Shown piece by piece: positions 59,601 to 64,000 of a DNA stretch of 64,000 nucleotides (its first letter is position 1; each line of letters begins with the position of its first letter). A model generated the notes under the pieces. That model worked only from the letters and a program-made list of their open reading frames with translations. It was not told the DNA's origin and did no database searches. Made by a program: the position numbers and the translations under genes. This stretch comes from a virus, in the IMG/VR virus record IMGVR_UViG_3300025117_000031, positions 1 to 64,000 of that record, one strand, 5' to 3'.

Positions 59601-62600
59601 TTTCTTTAATAGTTCTTCTGTTTGGTCTAGATTCAAATTTAGACTTGGCAAATCAACATCCACAAAGACGGGGATAAATCCGTTTTGTATAATGGGGTTA
59701 AGAGTTGTTGGGAAACATACAACAGGAGTAAGAATTTTATCTCCTTCTTGTAGAAGATTTAGACTTTTTGACTTTGCTGCCACTAACATCAATAGATTAG
59801 CGGAGCTTCCGCTATTAACAAGTGTACCAAGCCTTTTGCCCAGAAAGGCAGGAAAGATTTTTTCAAACTCTCTTGCTTTGGGTCCGAAAATAAGCCATTC
59901 GTCTAACAGTGTATCAACTGCAGCTACATACTCTTTTTCGTCATATTGAGGGCCAGAATAAGAAATCCAATCCCCTTCTTTCCAAGCTTCGTTTGCGTGC
60001 TTTTCTTTAATATATTTTGCAACTAAATCTAAGATTTCATTTTTTGTTGTCATTGTTGTTCTCATAATAAGATAATAGCTTATCTTTTTTAAATAAATTT
60101 TCTTTTGCCCACAAAGGTTGTAGGTTAGTAAAGTGAAAACATTCTTTTTGTTGTTCTGGAATAGTTAAATCAAAAGCGGCACACGGTTTAATGTGGTCGA
60201 TGTGCCACCCATATAAACCATGATTATCCCAAGACATTCCTTCTTTAAATTGAGACTCAAGGTGTTGGCGCAAGTATTCTATAGAACAACCCAAAAGTTC
60301 TATGGACTTAAAGGCTTTTTTTGCATATTTATAATAAAGTGCGCTATTAATTCTATTTCGTAAAATTTGTTGGATTTTAAAATTTAAGGAAGATATTCTT
60401 TGTTGTTTTTGGTATTGCTTCTTGTATTCGCGTCTTTCTTCTTTGTGTAGTTCTCTCCATTCTTTTGAAGATGCTAATTCCTTTGCACGATGTTTCCAAT
60501 ATTGTTGTTTTCTGTATTCTCGACTTTTCTCAGGACTTTTCTGTCTTGCTATTTTTCTTGTATTGTTTATGTGTTCACGGTTGTTTCTGGCATATTCTAA
60601 TTGACATGCCTTGCATTTAGATATTCTTCCGCAGGGTCTGTCTTTTCTTTTAGAAAAACTATCAATTGGTTTTGTTTGTTTACATTTAGAACAAATTTTA
60701 TTCATCATTTAAAAATATTTCCTTGTAGGGGACTGGAATTTTCTTATTGTATGTCTTTATAAGAACTTTTTTGATGAATTTTTTGTTAGAAGCACATAAA
60801 CATCCAAATTTTTTTTCATAATTAAACCATTTATTTTTAAGAATACGATTAAGAATAATTTTTAATGATTCTTCTCGCAAGTTTCCAAAAGAAATGTGTA
60901 AATACGGACAACATTGGACATCACCAAATTGTGTCACACTAATTATGCGCTTGCCCGCAATACATCCAACGTCTAGACCATAAGAAGGAGTTAGATGTGT
61001 AAAAACGTCATATTTTTTACCCAATTCCTCTAAATATTTTTCATCATCTTCGTTGATCAATAAATCAAATCTTCCTTCGTATGCCCCCACTGGTTTAGCA
61101 AAAGAAACATATGTTCCAACTTCTTTTTGTTTTGCAAATTCTAGAAAATCAATCAGCTCTTGTGAGTGCACTCTTTCTTTCCACACAACGGTCGAAAGAA
61201 TGACGTGCAAATCAGCTTTTTTACATGCTTCGATGGCATCAACGGCTCGTTGCCAAGAACCCGGTTGTCGACGAAATTCATCATGACTTTTCGAGTCAGC
61301 CCCATCTAAGCTTAATTGTATTTTATCTACACCGATGGACTTTAAGTGTTTAGCCCTTTCGTAATCTAAAAACCATCCGTTTGTATCTGAGACGATAAAA
61401 AATTTATTAGGATCAACAGCTTCCACAATTTGATCAAAATCTTTAAAAGTTAAAGGCTCCCCTCCTGTAATAACAAAATTAGCTAAACCTAGTTCGTGAG
61501 CCTGTTTTGAAAGTTCTTTTATATCTGGAATGGTGAATTTTCTTTTTCCTAAATTATTCTCTTTGTGTTGAAATTTTTCTATACAACAATGTTCACATCT
61601 AAAATTACAAGCGTAATTGTATTGAAATTGAATTATTGCGATACTTTCACCTTTCGCTACCTTTTCTGGGTATTTCATTACCTTTTCATAAACCAAAGGT
61701 TTATGTTCTTTAAGCCAATTTTGTCTTTCTTGCTCGTTGTTTTTTGTTTTACCGAATTGTGTCATAAACTTCCCTCAAGGTTGGCATTAAATAACCATAT
61801 GTACTATATAAATGTTGAGACTCGGAGTTGTTGTTTAACAACTCTTGAATCTTTGTTTTTAGTTTTTCTTCTTCTAAGATGTTTCTTTCTTTAATTGCGA
61901 TTTGTCTTAGATTTTCTAAGGCAAAAATCTGCGCAGGATATAGCTCAGATACCCTACTGTAGAGTTTTTTTGCTTTTTCGTTTTCACCGTCAACTATGCA
62001 TTTATTTTTTATAAAGTTACAATATAAGTTGGCATACTCTCTTAGAGCATTAATCTCTTCCGAAGTCGTCCACGGAGTATCAAAATTTCTATGATTGAGC
62101 AAATTTTGACCCCAAAACTCTGGGCTAGATTTAATAAATCCCAAATTAGAAAATTGTTCGTACATATTTGAACCAACTACAGGCAAAGCTATTGCAAACT
62201 GTGTCCAATCGGGTCTTAGAACATTGTTTATTGTTTCGATAGTTTTCTTCATTTCATCTAAAGTTTCATTTGGAAATCCAAAAATTATATTGATTGTAAC
62301 AATTAAGCCCCGATTTTGGGAATAGCGAATTAATTTTTGTGCCTTTTCTAAACTAATTTTCTTTTTTATTGTTTGTTGTGTTTTTCGCTCGGTTGCCTCT
62401 ACTGGGAAAGAGATAACTGCTGGTTTTGTATATTTAATTATATCGTCAATCATTTTTGTTGTAGTTGCATTTATATTTACTGCTTGGGAAAAAGAGGTTC
62501 TAAGTTCTGGGATTTCTAGCTTTGAAATTGCAGATAAAAGTTCTTTTGTCCTTTTTTCTGTCGGCAGCGCCAAATCATCGAAAATACTCAAGTAATTGAT

Positions 62601-64000
62601 ATTATATTTTTTGTATAGTTCTAATACTTCTTCTGTTATTTTTTCTGTTTTCCGTAATCTCATTTTTCTACCACTAATGTTATTAGCAGCGCAAAAAATA
62701 CACTGGAAAGGACAGCCACGAGAGGTCAAAATCGTAGCAGCTTTAGTTTTACCCTCTGTTTGATTATTAAATCCGTCCCAAAAAAGTTGGGAACCATCGG
62801 TATCTAAATAAAACTCGGTGTCAATTAAACCCCAATCCGGAAACGGTAAAGAATCTAAATCTTGAATTGGATTAGTACGAGAAAAAGTCTTATCTATTTT
62901 GTCTGAAAAATGGATACCTTTTAAAGTCTCTAAGTATTCTTTTTTATTTAAATTAGTAATTAGGCTGTAAAAAGCTTCCTCACCCTCTCCTGCAATCACA
63001 TAATCAACATGTTTGTTTTTTAAAACCTCTTCTATTGCGTTTGTCGCAGTATGTCCTCCGACAACAACAGTTGTTGTTGGCCAAAGCTTTTTTAAAATCG
63101 GTAGCATTAGATTAAAAAATTCGTAAGAGGTTGTCATTGTTAGCGAAATGGCTAAAACATCTGGTTCTATTCCACAGGCGGTTGATACTGCAACTGAGGA
63201 AATTATTTCCTCTATCGGTTTGCTTTGTTTAAAGTTTGTTGCAAAATAATCTATACAACGTACAACGTTGGCACAGCCTTGCTTTTTTAAAAAAGAAGAA
63301 AGATATAAAATACCAAAGGGGAAAACTTTGATTAAACGATTTCTATCTTTTTGGTCTTGTAGTTTCTGAAGCGGGATACTTGGCAGATTAACAAAGAAAA
63401 CATTTAATTTTTTCATTTAATCCTCTTTAGTTCGTTTTTTTCTATTTGTAGCAATACACAACTAAAATCTTTCCAGTGCTTTTGTAATCTATTTACCATT
63501 TCTTGGTTGTAGCTTCCGCCAATAAAAACAAGGTAATCAACTTCGTGTAAAGGTGTTGTTAAAAACTGCTCAAAAGAAACAATAGGAATATTCGTTACTG
63601 GTGTATGATTTCCTTGTTTAGAGGGTGCATCGTCTATGACACAAACGATTTTGTTTTTTTCCTCTTCTGGTAAGAAGGAGAGAAAAGAAAACGATTGATG
63701 TCCCGCACCATAAACTGCCACTTTCGTATTAGTATATTTGGTTTTTTCTTTAAAGGAATCAATGAATTTTTCTTTTTCTTGTTCGAACTCTTCCTGCAAA
63801 GAAACAGTCTTGTTTTTTTTCACAATAAAGGAGAGAACATAGCCATCTTTTATAACACTTTTTTCTAAAACATCCCATCCGTGTAACTTTAGTAAATAAC
63901 TAAACGTTTCTTTGGTAAAATAAAATATATGTTCATTCATAAATTCAGAATACAATTTGTTTTTTAAAATCATGTCAAAATTTGGAACTTCTATAATCCC

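Overview
The window reads as part of a large tailed-phage (jumbo or 'huge' phage) genome, probably metagenomic, with a bacterial host. Reasons: dozens of short, tightly packed genes; tRNA genes, several non-canonical; homing HNH genes; nucleotide-metabolism and RNA-repair enzymes typical of large phages; and no replication, ribosomal or central-metabolism operons of a cell. Host-type promoters (TTGAC[A/T], 16-18 bp, TATAAT-like) and AGGAG ribosome sites are frequent, so early transcription probably uses the host sigma-70 enzyme. All three stop codons end confident genes, so I see no stop recoding. No virion, lysin or polymerase gene is visible, so the phage assignment is inference.

Layout. 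0-2.6 kb (+): end of an ankyrin gene, then a TnpB transposon sitting in a tRNA remnant. 2.6-6.8 kb (+): J-domain/pseudokinase, vWA, adenylosuccinate synthetase-like and Thg1-like genes. 6.8-9.9 kb: a promoter-to-terminator non-coding RNA, small membrane proteins, an L7/L12-like protein, a second structured RNA and a receiver-like (cREC) protein. 9.9-12 kb: a RuvC nuclease of the TnpB/Cas12 class followed by a five-repeat CRISPR array with type I-E geometry. 12-18.2 kb: small unknown genes, then a tandem family sharing a C-terminal 'GI.IP.TEETY' motif. 18.2-20.5 kb: promoters, palindromes, a tRNA and two structured RNAs, one carrying a copy of the 16S rRNA anti-Shine-Dalgarno tail. 20.6-25.6 kb: HNH gene, a GC-rich DUF932 gene, two TnpB-derived mini-elements. 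25.6-36 kb, mostly (-): small genes, two ankyrin copies (one broken), RHH regulator, a second vWA protein and an RNA ligase. 36-41 kb: two more mini-elements, small membrane proteins and lipoproteins. 41-49 kb (-): dCMP deaminase, a second adenylosuccinate synthetase, SpoU methyltransferase, the longest ankyrin gene, GMP reductase, a CoaD-HD fusion, ATP-grasp, Pth2 and a nucleotidyltransferase. 49-53 kb (-): tRNAs, a Ro60 gene and, directly upstream, a tRNA-like RNA with the topology of a YrlA-type Y RNA. 53-64 kb (-): DHH phosphoesterase, proteases, a nucleotidase and a sugar-nucleotide/radical-SAM glycan cluster that runs off the window.

Together the genes suggest three programmes: purine and pyrimidine interconversion (GuaC, two PurA-like enzymes, dCMP deaminase, a DUF1599/MazG-like protein, nucleotidase); RNA repair and quality control (Thg1, RNA ligase, cREC, nucleotidyltransferase, Pth2, SpoU, Ro60 plus Y RNA); and surface glycan synthesis. 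The most notable items are the Ro60-Y RNA locus, the TnpB/Cas12-like gene beside a CRISPR array, and four mini-elements that keep the TnpB start and guide-RNA end but lost the nuclease.
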